Both the position numbers and the translations under genes were made by a program. From Nephromyces sp. MM_2019 (taxonomy: Eukaryota > Apicomplexa > Aconoidasida > Nephromycida), in assembly GCA_015657535.1 (NCBI GenBank), contig JADHZB010002023.1:2540-66539 (forward strand): a stretch of DNA of 64,000 bases, in the 5' to 3' direction. How positions within the stretch are numbered: the stretch's first letter is position 1; every line of letters begins with the position of its first letter. This document shows positions 34,134 through 45,642 of the stretch, piece after piece. The notes beneath the pieces are model-generated. The model worked only from the letters and a program-made list of their open reading frames with translations, had not been told where the DNA came from and did not search any database.

Positions 34134-34789
34134 TCAACTCTTTGTTGCACAAAGTGTGTCTGATATGGAGAAGCCAAAATCCTTTATAATATTATCTTTT
34201 TTTATGGCTTTTTTCACTGCTCTGCTTCTCCTTTTTTCTAAAACAGTTTCATCTGGTATCTTGTTGCGTTTTGAGATTTCAGATTTCCGACGCGATGTTC
34301 GAGAGGATGTTGCATAAAATTTCTGATTGAAGTTAAGGATTAATAAAAATAAATTGAAGTTGTAAGGTGTAGCAAAGTATTTTGATAATTAATACCTTTA
34401 ATAGATTTGGGTGAGCCTTTTCTTTATCAACAACCTTACAAACTAGTGATCTACCAAAAAGAATATAATTGTCCATAGCGTTAGAGGCTATCTCAGCAAT
34501 TTCTTTCATTTTGAATTGTATGAAAGCATATCCTTTACTGTTACCAGTCTGAAGGGTTCAAGGTTTGATATAGGGGATTAAAACGTTTAATGAATCTTAT
34601 ATTACTTATCATTACCTTTTTGCTTCGTTTTAAAGAAATTGCCTGGATGGGTCCAAATTGGCTGAAAAATTTTCGAATTTCAGGTTCAAAGAATCCGAAG
34701 GGGATATGTCCAAGATATATAATTCCTTCGAGGTTTTTTAGTTTTGGGGGAGCGGTAGTTTTTGATGCTTTCTTCATCTTAGCTGGCAT
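34134..34789 (-). CDS. NIFK/Nop15-like RRM protein, possible frameshift
   Basis: One RRM domain: RNP2-like GIIYLGHIPFGFFEPEIRKF, then KRSKK, and after an intron TGNSKGYAFIQF (RNP1). This is the pattern of NIFK/MKI67IP and yeast Nop15, nucleolar proteins of 60S assembly. The C-terminus is basic (RTSRRKSEISKRN). Exons: 34789-34616, 34548 to about 34442, and 34322-34134. In the second exon the family-like end (CKVVDKEKAHPNLLK) is one base out of frame with RNP1. The choices are a one-base deletion in a T run near 34440, or a real splice from GTT|gtaagg (34441) straight to 34322, which keeps an intact frame of about 157 residues but drops the end of the RRM. The start is the ATG before PAKMKK; an in-frame ATG lies 42 bases upstream. 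Confidence 0.7.
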
Positions 34790-36236
34790 CTTTATTATTT
34801 GAGTAATGTTGTACTCTTGAAATAAATGCAAAAAAAATATTATTTTGTTTTCTAAGATTGCTAAAAAAGAGCTATGAAAAGGCTAACAAAGAGTAATAAA
34901 CGAGATACATATAGTTAGTTGCTTTTGCTTTGAATTGAAATAAAACAAGCCTCAAAGATTGATAAGGTAGGCGTGATTAGTGACATTAGCCTTGTGTTTG
35001 GCTGTGATTAATGGCCAAAAAGGTTAATAAGTTTAGGTTTAATCTTAGTGTTTGCTAGTATTAGGGCTTTAACAGCAATTTATGAATTGTTAGCTCCGAA
35101 TATTCGTGATTACTGTTTAAGTTATAACCTATTTATTCGCGCAACTAACATAATTACTATCTTAAGAAAAAAATAAGCACGTTTATACATCAAGTGGGCT
35201 ATCTTAACAAATAAGCCTAGTTTGGACAAAGTTGAATTACAGCTATTATCAGCTACAATCACCTTTTGTTGTAATATAATTTTCAATTGAATTTAAGCTT
35301 CAATTTTCAGTTACATGCAGAAATAATGAGAGGTAGCATATATACTTAAATTCGGGGCTAAGACATGGAAAGAATTTATTCTAAAAATTTAATTAAAGCA
35401 ACCGAATGTGAGTAGCTTTATAATAAGCGTTATTTTCATAAGACATTATTCAATGTTATCATTTTCACATATGTTTACGAACATATATGGTCTAGTAATT
35501 TTTTCAATTAGCGATAAACATAAAGTTGCTAATACCTTATCTTTCTATCACTATAACCACATATATCCATCCCATATTAAGTATAATTAAAATCAAAATC
35601 TTTAAAGACTCAAACAAAATATGCTTCGCTTATTGTGACTTTTTAAAAAAAGATACTGTTAATATCTTTCTCCAATATTTTTGTTTAAATCATTTTGCTA
35701 AAGTAAAATTAATTGTTTAGGAAAATTATCATTCTTGCTGAACTGGAATCAGTTGGTATTGATAATATTACTAAAGGGGCACATGCCTGCTAAACTAGTT
35801 GGACAAGTAATTATCCCATAAATCATTGATATTACTTTATTCGGAATATGGCCATGTTTGTTTTGAAAAAGTTAGGTTTCAAGTTAATCTTGAAGTTGAA
35901 CACAAATCATCAGATGATTGAGTAATAATAAATTCAAATTTAACTAATTTTGAGTAAACTTGGATATATATTCAGTTTTAGATAAACTTGATAATGGTTA
36001 AAAATAAATTAGCTATATGAAGTAAATATTTTCATTTAAATACATATATTTTCAGAGGTGGGTATATAATATAGATTTTAGTCTAGTATGGTTAGAAAAT
36101 CTGAAATTACCAGGGAAGACCATTAATCTTAACTCCCAAAAAGTGATCTTATATGCCACACTATTTAGTGCAATTGTGCTAATGTAATGGTTTTGGATAA
36201 AATCAATTTGAAATTCAAATTATTAATAAAATTACT
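34790..36236. other. Intergenic, no gene seen
   Basis: About 1.4 kb, very AT-rich. The frames at 35408-35590 and 35526-35720 are low-complexity Ile/Tyr/Phe runs typical of AT-rich noise. No RNA gene was recognised. Confidence 0.5.
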
Positions 36237-36982
36237 TTAATAATTCTTTTGACCTGATAAAAAGTGTTTAAAAATCATTTTAGAGTTCTTATAGTTTTGT
36301 TTCTCTGCGTAGGCTTGAATAATATGCTTCCCGGAATTGAAAATATACTTATTACAAGGTTTATATAAAATGAAAGGCCCCTCATCAATTTTGAAATATA
36401 GATTTGATTCTTTGGTTGAACAGGTTAATAGCATTTCTACTTCCTTTGTATCATAGTTTTCGACAAGTTCGATCATTGGGGGGAAACATACGTTTTTCCA
36501 CGAGATTATGTCCCATAATCGTGATTGTAACATTTCTTCAAAAGAAACAAAATTTAGAAAATGATAATTTGGGTAAATAGATTGATGTTGTACTGGGTCA
36601 TAGATGTTATTGGTTTCTGGAGGAGCTACTGTGGACCCAGATATCCTATAATACAATTATTCATTAGGTGTTCTATGTAGAAATTTTGTAATTTTCATAC
36701 CTTTCTGCATAATTGGAGATATCATCGAGAGTTAAATTTTTGACTACATCCTTAAAGTCGTGCTTTGTAGTCAATTTTCGAGTAAAAAGAAGACTTTCTT
36801 CAAATTTTATTTTGGTTGCTAATTTTAGTTTAAGGGCATCAACATCTTCCGATTTGTTGGGCTGGAGAATAGTATCCAGTTTAGTGGCATATTTCTCAAT
36901 TAATACAAAAAGAAGCTTCTAAGTAGAGTTTGTCACTTTAACTTACATTTTGTTGGATTATAGGGTCATCATCTATCTCCAT
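36237..36982 (-). CDS. Hypothetical protein, 220 aa
   Basis: Three exons (36982-36947, 36918-36701, 36645-36237) close in phase; the first codes only 12 residues and is separated by a 28-bp intron, one of the shortest here. The N-terminal half is helical and charged (LLFVLIEKYATKLDTILQ; ALKLKLATKIKFEESLLF). The C-terminal half looks like beta structure with aromatic residues (ESNLYFKIDEGPFILYKP). No signal peptide, membrane helix or known motif. Family not recognised. Confidence 0.65.
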
Positions 36983-38153
36983 AATTGTGCTAGTATTACT
37001 TAATTATGATGTTTTCAAAAATAGTTACATTCAAGGTTTCCAGGAGGCTTGTTATAAGTTGAAAGCCTTAATATCCATCACAAATACTTTGTTACAGGAC
37101 AATTTTATGAATATAATAATGCTGAATATTTATCCTAGAACCTATCAATAAGCTGTTTAATTCTTAGCTTTTGTTTGTCATATTACAATTAATGGGTTTT
37201 ATCAAGAAACAATTTATTACAATCAATCGGTAAAAAAAATATATAAAGTTACATTTTTAACATAATGGTTCTTCAAACATTGAAAAATCATTGCTCAATA
37301 TTTAATCAATAATAGGTAGTTTTTTTAATCCGAGTTTATTTTAAGTATCTCTTTACTGTTTCCTAGTTTTTACTATCAGTGCATTTAAAGCGTTAAGTGT
37401 ACATAAGTAAAACTTTGTTAAATTGAAAACTTGCTTTCATTAATCTTATGATTTAATTTTAGAACCTTTTTATTATTGTAGCTTTAAGAGTATCTTCAAA
37501 AACAAATCAAGGTGCCTATATAAAAGGGATTTTGAATTCCTCCTTTTAAGTTATAAACTTTATATATAAAATTCAATTGTGTAAAGCATTGTTTTAAAAA
37601 GAAAAGCAATTTTGAGCTTTAACTTTATGAGCTTTTGATCAAAGAGTTTTAGATCCTTTTTGATTGGTATTATAGAGAGCAATAAAATAAGCCACTGATG
37701 CTTACTTTTGTTGTCTTGATCACATTGTGTGCATGAAACTGTTTACGATAGGCATTAAGCTGTGGAAAGTTAAGTAGCTGTCTTAATTAAATTGCATGTC
37801 GAGATAATTGAAATAGTGTGTGTTCTTAAATTCCAATTACTAAATGCAGAGGGTTTATGCATGGAGATAAGTAACAATAAAAAAACAAAAGAGTTTTTGC
37901 CATATTCTGAATATGTAGAATGTCTCCAGCCTTAACTTTAAGTCATGTCTTATATTGACTAGTGTTGTCTAACTTTATGGCTAGTTGCACAAAAACATGA
38001 TCTTTATCCCCCCTTACAAAAAAAAATTCAACTTTTTATTGAAAGAAAAGAAAATTTTTAATTTTCACAAATCATATATTTCCTTGAAAAATTTCAATTT
38101 CAACTTTTATTATATTTTGTTCTTCATCATTTACTTTCTTCTTTATAATAAAA
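36983..38153. promoter_or_regulatory. Divergent intergenic region upstream of histone H2A
   Basis: About 1.2 kb between the start codons of the minus-strand orphan and H2A. The 100 bases before H2A are pyrimidine-rich on the plus strand and preceded by a short C6/A-run at about 38010-38030. No gene or defined motif was recognised. Confidence 0.45.
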
Positions 38154-38534
38154 ATGTCTTCTAAAGCAAAAGGTGGTAGAAAGAAGTCTACTAAAAGCAC
38201 TTCTAAGTCTGTTAAAGCTGGTTTACAATTTCCAGTAGGACGTATTGGCAGATACCTTAAAAAGGGTCGATATGCTAAGCGAGTAGGAGCTGGAGCCCCA
38301 GTTTATCTTGGTGCTGTTTTGGAGTACTTATGTGCTGAAATTTTAGAGTTGGCAGGAAATGCTGCTCGTGACCACAAAAAAACACGTATCATCCCAAGAC
38401 ATATTCAATTAGCTGTAAAGAATGACGAAGAATTAAGTAAATTCCTCGGTGGGGTTACAATAGCTAGCGGTGGTGTTATACCAAATGTACACGCTGTGCT
38501 ACTCCCCAAAAAATCAAAAAAGAGCAAGGAATAA
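38154..38534 (+). CDS. H2A: Histone H2A, 126 aa
   Basis: Intronless, complete from ATG to TAA. H2A pairs with H2B and packs DNA in the nucleosome. The histone fold is intact: [59 protein letters not shown], and the docking stretch [19 protein letters not shown]. The lysine/serine-rich N-terminal tail ([18 protein letters not shown]) and the KKSKKSKE tail are of the canonical apicomplexan H2A type. The C-terminus lacks an SQ-E/D-hydrophobic ending, so this is not H2A.X, and the tail is unlike H2A.Z. It is the only intronless protein gene in the window. Confidence 0.97.
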   Translation: MSSKAKGGRKKSTKSTSKSVKAGLQFPVGRIGRYLKKGRYAKRVGAGAPVYLGAVLEYLCAEILELAGNAARDHKKTRIIPRHIQLAVKNDEELSKFLGGVTIASGGVIPNVHAVLLPKKSKKSKE

Positions 38535-38855
38535 ATTACTTAATTTAGTAGGTTAATTAAGATTGATTCTTTTCAATTTTTTATCACAACTTGAGCTCTT
38601 CGAATAATGTGTTTCATGATTCCCAGGTTTCACTAGAAACCATTGATAAATTTATAATTACTTAACAGATGTATATTATATATGACAAAACTTTAAACCA
38701 AGGAAATAGCTTTTATTAGAATTTGATTTTAAAAAAGCCAAAAGAAGTTTGTAAAAATGTATATAGGGATTTTTAAGTTTATTTTTTAAAATTTTGAATC
38801 TCGTTTAATGAACAATTAAGTCAAAACATTGTAAAATAGTCTATTTTAATATTAA
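38535..38855. other. Intergenic between converging genes
   Basis: About 320 bp separating the H2A and snurportin 3' ends. No clear histone 3' stem-loop was identified by eye. Confidence 0.5.
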
Positions 38856-40516
38856 TTAAGCTTGAGTTAACAACCATTTAAGGATAAGGTCAAATGTGAT
38901 AGGTGGGTTAGGGAGTCTTTGAATGTGTTGATGTACTATTCTATTGAAAGGTTCAGCAAAACTTCTCGCGGGGAAAGGTTTACCACATAATTTTAAACCT
39001 ATCAACTCATTTGATTCAAAATCTATACCTTCTATGACAGCTCTGGTTTATAAAAAATAATACATAAGGGAAGTAGACTTTAGCAAAGGAAGCTAAAAAG
39101 CAAGATTACTTCACAAGTGACTTCCTTGAGGGCTTCCAGTAATAGGATCCAACGTTTCCAACTATAATCATGTCTAGAATTTAATAATGCATGTTTATAA
39201 AGTATATTTTTCAATTACATTACTTATGATTTAACCTGCTGTCCTAAGATCTCCATTTTCAAGTAATTCAAGACATATTGTTTGTAAATTAGATTTATTT
39301 TCATCAGTAGTGTCAATATTAAAGCGGCTGAAAATGAAAATATTTCGTGATAAGCACGTCTCTATTACTATAAAATAAATATCTGATCCAACCTTAAATT
39401 AGAATCTCTCCAGCAAAGCCAAAGTGGGTTAAACCCTGGTAAGTAATGTCCTTCCTTGTGTATGAAAAGAATAGAATCCGTCGGATATTGGTGTTTTCTA
39501 TAGGAAGGATATTCAAAGAAATAATACCAAAATTTTAATTATTTTCTAAAGTGAAGATATATTACTTGTTATAATCGTATAAAAGGTTGTCGTAATTGCA
39601 ATCCTTGTGTTCAATATATTGGAAATAAATAGGGTCATTATCTTGCCCATACATAATTAAATCTTCGAATTCTTGATATCTAGTGTGAATAAATATATGT
39701 GATAAAAAAATTTTTAATTAAGGTGTCATAACAAGCCACCTGGAGCTGAGAAAAAATTGCCTACATTCTGTAGTTGATTCGGACAAGTCACAGTCGTTCC
39801 AAAATAAAGCATCAAGTAGGAAGTAAGTTTTAAAATTGAAGTTGTAAATAGCCTCTACTAATGTTAAGCCATTGTGTGATAAGTCACAGGCAAAACCTTC
39901 TATACGAAGGCCATGTTTATCCCGAGAGATGGCATAATTATTATAAATGGTAAGCAAACAGCGAACACCCTCGGGTCTAACACAATAGAGCCAGTTATAA
40001 TACAAATCTTGTGGAATTTCAATCATCCAGTCATATACAACTAGCTGCTCTGAAAACAGGTTTGGTCTCGGGTCTTTGCTTGTGATCTAAAAATTAAAAT
40101 CATATCAATTAAACAAAGGGATATAATCAAATGATGGAACAGTAGTTGGGGCTTAAAAATATCTGTGAAATTATAATTCAACCTACTTCTTTACGATCAG
40201 AGGGTGCCTTTCTCCTATCCTTTCTTTTATGCCTTTTTAGGTCATTAGGTTTACCTAAAGGATTACTTGGTTCTTGAAAACGTGATACAGTACCACTTTG
40301 TTGTTCTTGAAGTATCTCATCCAAGTGTAATTGCTCTAATGTTCGCTTTTCTTTAAGTAGTTCATTTCGCCTTTCCTTTTGAATTTTGAGAATGTTTTCA
40401 CGTCGCGAACTAGACGTGAGATAATTCTTTTTTGGCTTAAATTCTCGCTTTTTGATTAAGGAATCGCAATTCCATGAATTTATATCTTGATTATCATTCC
40501 CTTGCTTATTGATCAT
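38856..40516 (-). CDS. SNUPN: Snurportin-1-like snRNP import adaptor, 412 aa
   Basis: Seven exons: 40516-40187, 40086-39740, 39679-39566, 39497-39393, 39327-39236, 39173-39110 and 39042-38856. Snurportin-1 binds the trimethylguanosine cap of spliceosomal snRNPs and links them to importin-beta for nuclear import. The N-terminal basic helix (SSRRENILKIQKERRNELL) looks like an importin-beta-binding domain. The cap-binding domain follows: VYDWMIEIPQDLYYNWLYCV, LVEAIYNFNFKTYFLLDALF (matching ILDCIYNEVNQTYYVLDVM of the animal protein), and DSILFIHKEGHYLPGFNPLW. The C-terminal ~80 residues go beyond the usual end and are unassigned. The exon 6 donor (AA|gtaatc) was chosen because it keeps phase; reading through would stop two codons later. 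Confidence 0.85.
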
Positions 40517-41499
40517 TGCAGTACCACTTAAGAATCAATACTTTTGAAATCGAGACTTAAAAATCTTCAAAATGAACTTCCATAAAAGTATAGAAAATGT
40601 TCTGTACCACCTTATTTATTTTAATAAATGCAATATATATCAGTTAAAAATTCTTTTGCAAGTATAGATGTCTTATTTCTCCTTATCTATTGCTTTGTTA
40701 AAATTATATCTTAGATAGGTGTCTTAAATTACATCAATAGCCTCATCAAGAATTAAATTGTTGTTTTAAATCATTAGCTGAATAGTAACTTATTGACAAG
40801 TGTTCTTATCAATACATTTGATTAAATTATTTTTTAGAGGTTCTAAAAAGACATTAGCTATTATTTAAATTTCAAATTGAAATATGTTAAGCATTTCTGA
40901 ATTTGTTGGTATATCTAATATAAGTAAAAGTATTCATAACAATTTTGTTAGTTTTAAAATAATCCAAGGTTGTTGTTATAAGGATCTTTGGTAACTAACA
41001 ACTTGTGTATTGAGTTTGATTACTGGTTATCTTACATCCCAATTGCTTTATTGGGGCAGATTACAAATCATTCTTATATATACAAATTCGAAATTTTAAT
41101 TTATTTTATACAAATATATAAACAAAAGGCTTATCAAATAAGAAGAAAAATAACTTCCTTAAGATTCAACTCAAAGCCTTTAAAATTATAAGAATTGAAA
41201 TTGAATAGTAAGCAAAATTGTTCAATACATTTTATAGATGTAGCTTGACACATAAATAGCGTTTGACACACATGACATTTAACCAATATATATGTAAGCT
41301 TACATTCATATAAATAAATCATATTTCACAAAATTTTGCTCCAGTCCTCTGTTTAAACAAGTCATACCAACAAAATTTTCTAAAAAATTCTCTCATAACT
41401 AATTTTCTTTTATTCTCACTTCAATATACTGATAACATCCTTTAGTCTCAGAGAGATTTAGAATCCCCTGACAACTCTTGCTACTCATGTTAAGCAAGA
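40517..41499. promoter_or_regulatory. Divergent intergenic region snurportin / RRF
   Basis: About 1 kb between the start codons of two divergently transcribed genes. AT-rich, with no recognisable gene or motif. Confidence 0.45.
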
Positions 41500-42671
41500 A
41501 TGCTTGAGAATCAGTTTGTTCTAACAACGATACTCAATTACCTTTTCATTATCATAGGAGTGCTTCCTTATGAACTGAGAACTTCGAATATATTCCACTT
41601 CCCTGCATGCTCAAGTTATTTAACTCATACGAAATCGTTTACAAGAGTCTTGAATTTATCTACTCATAAAAGCAATGATTTTCCATGGAAACTTGAGCTA
41701 GAATCACACCTTTATGAAGTTACAGAAAATTTCAAGGAAAAATTAAACTCCTTTCAAACAGATCAGGTAACCTTCACAAAAACCGGAGAAATTTTTGCTC
41801 CAATTAATGTGTCAAAAATCAAAATTCTTTATGAATATTTATAGTAATAATTCTTGAAATAATTTTCAATTAAGTTTACTAAATTATTTGATCCTTAAAA
41901 GTTGTAATCTGTAATATTACTTTGCCTATACTTTTGTAAGATATCAACGCAAACCTTAGAAGGACTCAAGATCTCTCATTATGGTGCTAATATAATACTA
42001 AAAAAACTTGCATCCATCCAATATGTAAATCGTCACACTGCTGAAATTGTCCCTCGGGATTTGAATGCATTGCCAAATATTCGAAAATCAATAATCCAAT
42101 CCAATCTTTGGCAATTTTCAGACCGCGATCCCAAGTGATAATTTAGTTTAGAAAACATTACCATCACTGACTATAACTTTACACATTTTAATTTATTAAA
42201 GGTCAATCCTGGTTTCCATACCACCTCTAACTGATGAAACAAGGTTTTTCATACATTCCATATTGTTTCGCAAACTAATTTGTTTAAAATATTCACTCTT
42301 TAATAGAAATGCCCTCAAACGAGAAGTAAAGGATGTCCTCGAATCATATAAGATAAAAATGAGGTCTCAAACCCAAAATAAACATGTTCGAATTCAATTA
42401 ATAATACTTCTTTCCAATTTGTAGGAATATTAAAAGAACCACCCAAGAGGATCTTAAAACAAATGAAAAAGATAAATTGATTTCCAAGGACGATTTGAAG
42501 AAAGCACTCGTAAGGAAATTGACTTAAGACAGATTAATAAAACTTGATCTTTACTTAAAATCTTCATTTCCCCAATTGAAGACACAGCTGCAAAAAATTC
42601 TCGATACACATACTAAAACGCTCGATAAGATTTATGCTAAAAAGCTCGGTATGATAATTCAAGATAAATAA
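41500..42671 (+). CDS. RRF: Ribosome recycling factor, organellar, 244 aa
   Basis: Six exons: 41500-41766, 41941-42134, 42202-42243, 42307-42363, 42425-42509 and 42582-42671. RRF and elongation factor G split bacterial-type ribosomes after termination, so it must act in an organelle. The family pattern is clear: LYEVTENFKEKLNSFQTDQ, LEGLKISHYGANIILKKLAS, PRDLNALPNIRKSIIQSNL, SILVSIPPLTDETR, VKDVLESYKIKMRNIKRTTQ and a final helix LQKILDTHTKTLDKIYAKK. The ~70-residue N-terminal extension opens with a hydrophobic segment (TTILNYLFIIIGVLP) followed by a Ser/Thr-rich stretch. That is the bipartite signal-plus-transit layout used for the apicoplast; mitochondrial targeting is the alternative. The exon 3 of 42 bp is the shortest internal coding exon of this gene. 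Confidence 0.9.
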
Positions 42672-43053
42672 CGTTCAAGGATGGAGCTACATTAGAAATC
42701 ACATGGTAAATATTAAGGTTATATAGATTTTGCTTTAACATTCTTGAACGCTTATCTTTACAATTATCATACGAACAAATAATTTTAATAGAATAACCTC
42801 TTCATATTATTCATAAATCTATCCAATAATTGTCATAGTCACAACTACATTTGATAATTTAAGTTATTTATGTAAACCCTTGAGATTTATATACCGATTC
42901 CATAGGGATAGAAATCTATAAGATAATTTTTATTCATTATGCAAATGAAAAAATTTCAGTTTATAAATTTTAGTTATTAGATTTTGTTTCAAAATGTATC
43001 AGATATTGATAAAATTGTATTTTCCAAAACATTTCAATCTTTAAATTTTCTTT
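42672..43053. other. Intergenic between converging genes
   Basis: About 380 bp between the 3' ends of the RRF and RPA43-like genes. Nothing else seen. Confidence 0.6.
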
Positions 43054-44528
43054 TCAAATCTCTCCTCCATGCTTTGGAGCTTTTTTGTGTCTTTTAGGGC
43101 TCTCATTTGCTTTTGAAATGATACCTAGAAGTTTAAAGTTATAAAACTTACTTTATATCAAGACAGATCTTATCTCGTATTACCAGTTTTGGTAGTATCT
43201 AGAATAGATCCGGATATAGAATGGAGATCACCATTTGGTGAGCACTGTAACCTAAAATAAATTAATAGAAATTTGGTACCTTATGTTTTGATATAATTAT
43301 TACTCAATCAATCGAATTCAACCTAGAATGATATTAGGGCTTCACCGTATATGACTATTAAAACTAAATATACATATATATATATATTTATCATACCTTA
43401 TTATTTTGAACTTAATGTCGCTATTTTCAACTATATTTTTATCTGATGAAGTATTCTGATATCCTTCCTATTGATTAATAAAGACAATGTATTAGGTATT
43501 ATATATTAAGTATGAAACCAAATATTTTTGTAGATCTTTTTAACTATTACCTTTGTATAAACAAATTCAGGAGGGATATATTGCCTCCTAATGGTTGCAT
43601 TGAAGAAACCATACACAAGTAAACCAATAAACCCAGGTCGGGTTTGAGTAACTGTACCCACTAAAAAGAATTATATATAAAATACCAATAAAACCCATCC
43701 AATAATCAATTAACATATTAATTCTGAGCATTATCAATACCTATAAAGCTATTGGGGAGGGGAGAAAGAACAAGGCATTCGATTATTATGTCGAGGTTGA
43801 TGAAACCAAGCGGTTCCGCGTCAGAAGTCTGACCAGTATTTTGAACAGGATTGTAATTTTTGAATCCAATCCACATACCTTTAAACTCAGGGATAAACCT
43901 TTGAAATTGAAGCAATATAATTAAAACATTTATGTAAATATAACCATAATTACAATTTTTTTTTATTCAAAAGTAAACCTGTTTAGATATTTAGTCAAGA
44001 AGGTACATATCCCTTTTCTAAGGTCGGCAATAAAATAAGGATGAATTTGGACAGTTCCTCTGAACATAAATTTTTTAATAATCAAATATTTTTGTTAAAA
44101 ATAGAAAATGAAAAATATTCAATTTACTTGGCTTTAATAAGTTTAAAATGAGATTCTGAATTACAATTTTGCAGGGCAGTGATGATCTGTATTAATGGTG
44201 TGGTCATTCGATATTCATTGCTGCTTATATGTATTCTGATTTCTGATTAAAAAGAAACGTTTTAGTTGAATAAATAAGTATTCATAAAGCAATAGTTATT
44301 TTGTAGGGTTAGTATTTCATAGTAACTGTGTGGCATCAGTAATAATCTCGTAATTCAAAACAAATTTTAAAGTATCCAGTTCTAAAGGTATTCAGTGATG
44401 TTTAGTACTTTTATATAGCCTGTGAATATTCAGAGTATTTTACCTTCAATACACGTTCGAAGCGTATCCACTGTGTCTTCAATAGACAGGGATTTCTGTG
44501 ATAAGATGCTCCATGGAATTTGAGCCAT
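43054..44528 (-). CDS. RPA43-like RNA polymerase I subunit, 252 aa
   Basis: Eight exons: 44528-44444, 44242-44128, 44059-43979, 43898-43741, 43660-43551, 43467-43397, 43251-43184 and 43124-43054. RPA43 with RPA14 forms the stalk of polymerase I, equivalent to RPB7/RPB4, and binds the initiation factor Rrn3/TIF-IA. An N-terminal alpha/beta tip domain leads into FIPEFKGMWIGFKNY and INLDIIIECLVLSPL. An OB-fold strand set follows: VGTVTQTRPGFIGLLVYGF with FNATI, then DIKFKIIRLQCSPNGDLHSI and SGSILD. The phrase before and including FNATI is the best family marker. The basic C-terminus (SPKRHKKAPKHGG) is short. RPC25 or another RPB7-family stalk subunit cannot be excluded. Confidence 0.68.
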
Positions 44529-45642
44529 GACCGCTCTAGAGTTATGCTTAGGCTATGTTATAGTTTAAGATACGTTTAGATGTTGCATTTGTCAAGAAAT
44601 TTATATACATTATGCATACATGAACATTACATAAGCCTTTTATTAGAATTCTAAATAGTAGGAAATCATAATAAAATATAAATTGCAGTTTTATATATTC
44701 AAATTATGTCAGAGGGAGGAATTATAATAAGGCAATAAAATTCGATTATAGATATATAGAAGATTACATATAGTTGGAATGAAACTGTAGATTTTTTATG
44801 AATAAGTATTTATATCAGTTAATTAAACACATGCTATTTTAAACCTGAAGTGGTCAACTTAAGTATATGAGCTCACTAAAATTCAATAGTTGAAATAATA
44901 AGAGAAAGTGTGATGGATATTATGTTAACTTGTGCTAGACATTAATCCCAAGTTGAGCAAATGCTCTTTAAATTTACCTTACATAACCCAATCTATTGAT
45001 AATCTAACCAAATATTATTAGCAAGCTTGTAAAAATCTTTTGGTAGCTTTATACCTTAATAATTGGCTAAATATTGCCTTACTTGCCTCAATCAGAGAAT
45101 GAATAAAACACTATTTTAAGCATTTTAGACATTACAAGCAGAATAAAATAACTTTTTGAGTTTTTAATTTGACTTATTTTATTTATGGTAGTGCCTGAAT
45201 TATTACATACTATATATATTAATTATATGCCATCCCATCCAATAACTTAATAATCTCCTCCCACTGTAACTTTTATGACTCTTGCAATAATAAAAGAGCT
45301 TCCTAATTACAGGCTCTGCTACACTACACCTCTATCTCAGCTTCAGCAGACCTGGGCTAATGAAACATTTGACATAAATACACAATATAGCTAATCATCT
45401 GCATAATAGGCAGGCAACGTGTGGATTAGATAGTTATTCCTTACACAATATTAGATTTAACTTAACCACTTCCTTTACAAACAATTCAGCATTTATGTTT
45501 ACACATACAGATTGACTCGAAAACTCTATATCTGTGTGTAATACTCTATCACACTATTCATTTTTTAACAGTCAGAAATTAATTTAAATCCTTAAGAAAG
45601 CAATCTCTAGGACAGAAATGATATCATATTGAGATGTGAACT
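44529..45642. promoter_or_regulatory. Divergent intergenic region RPA43 / ZNHIT2
   Basis: About 1.1 kb between two divergent start codons. No gene, repeat array or recognisable regulatory motif was found. Confidence 0.45.
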
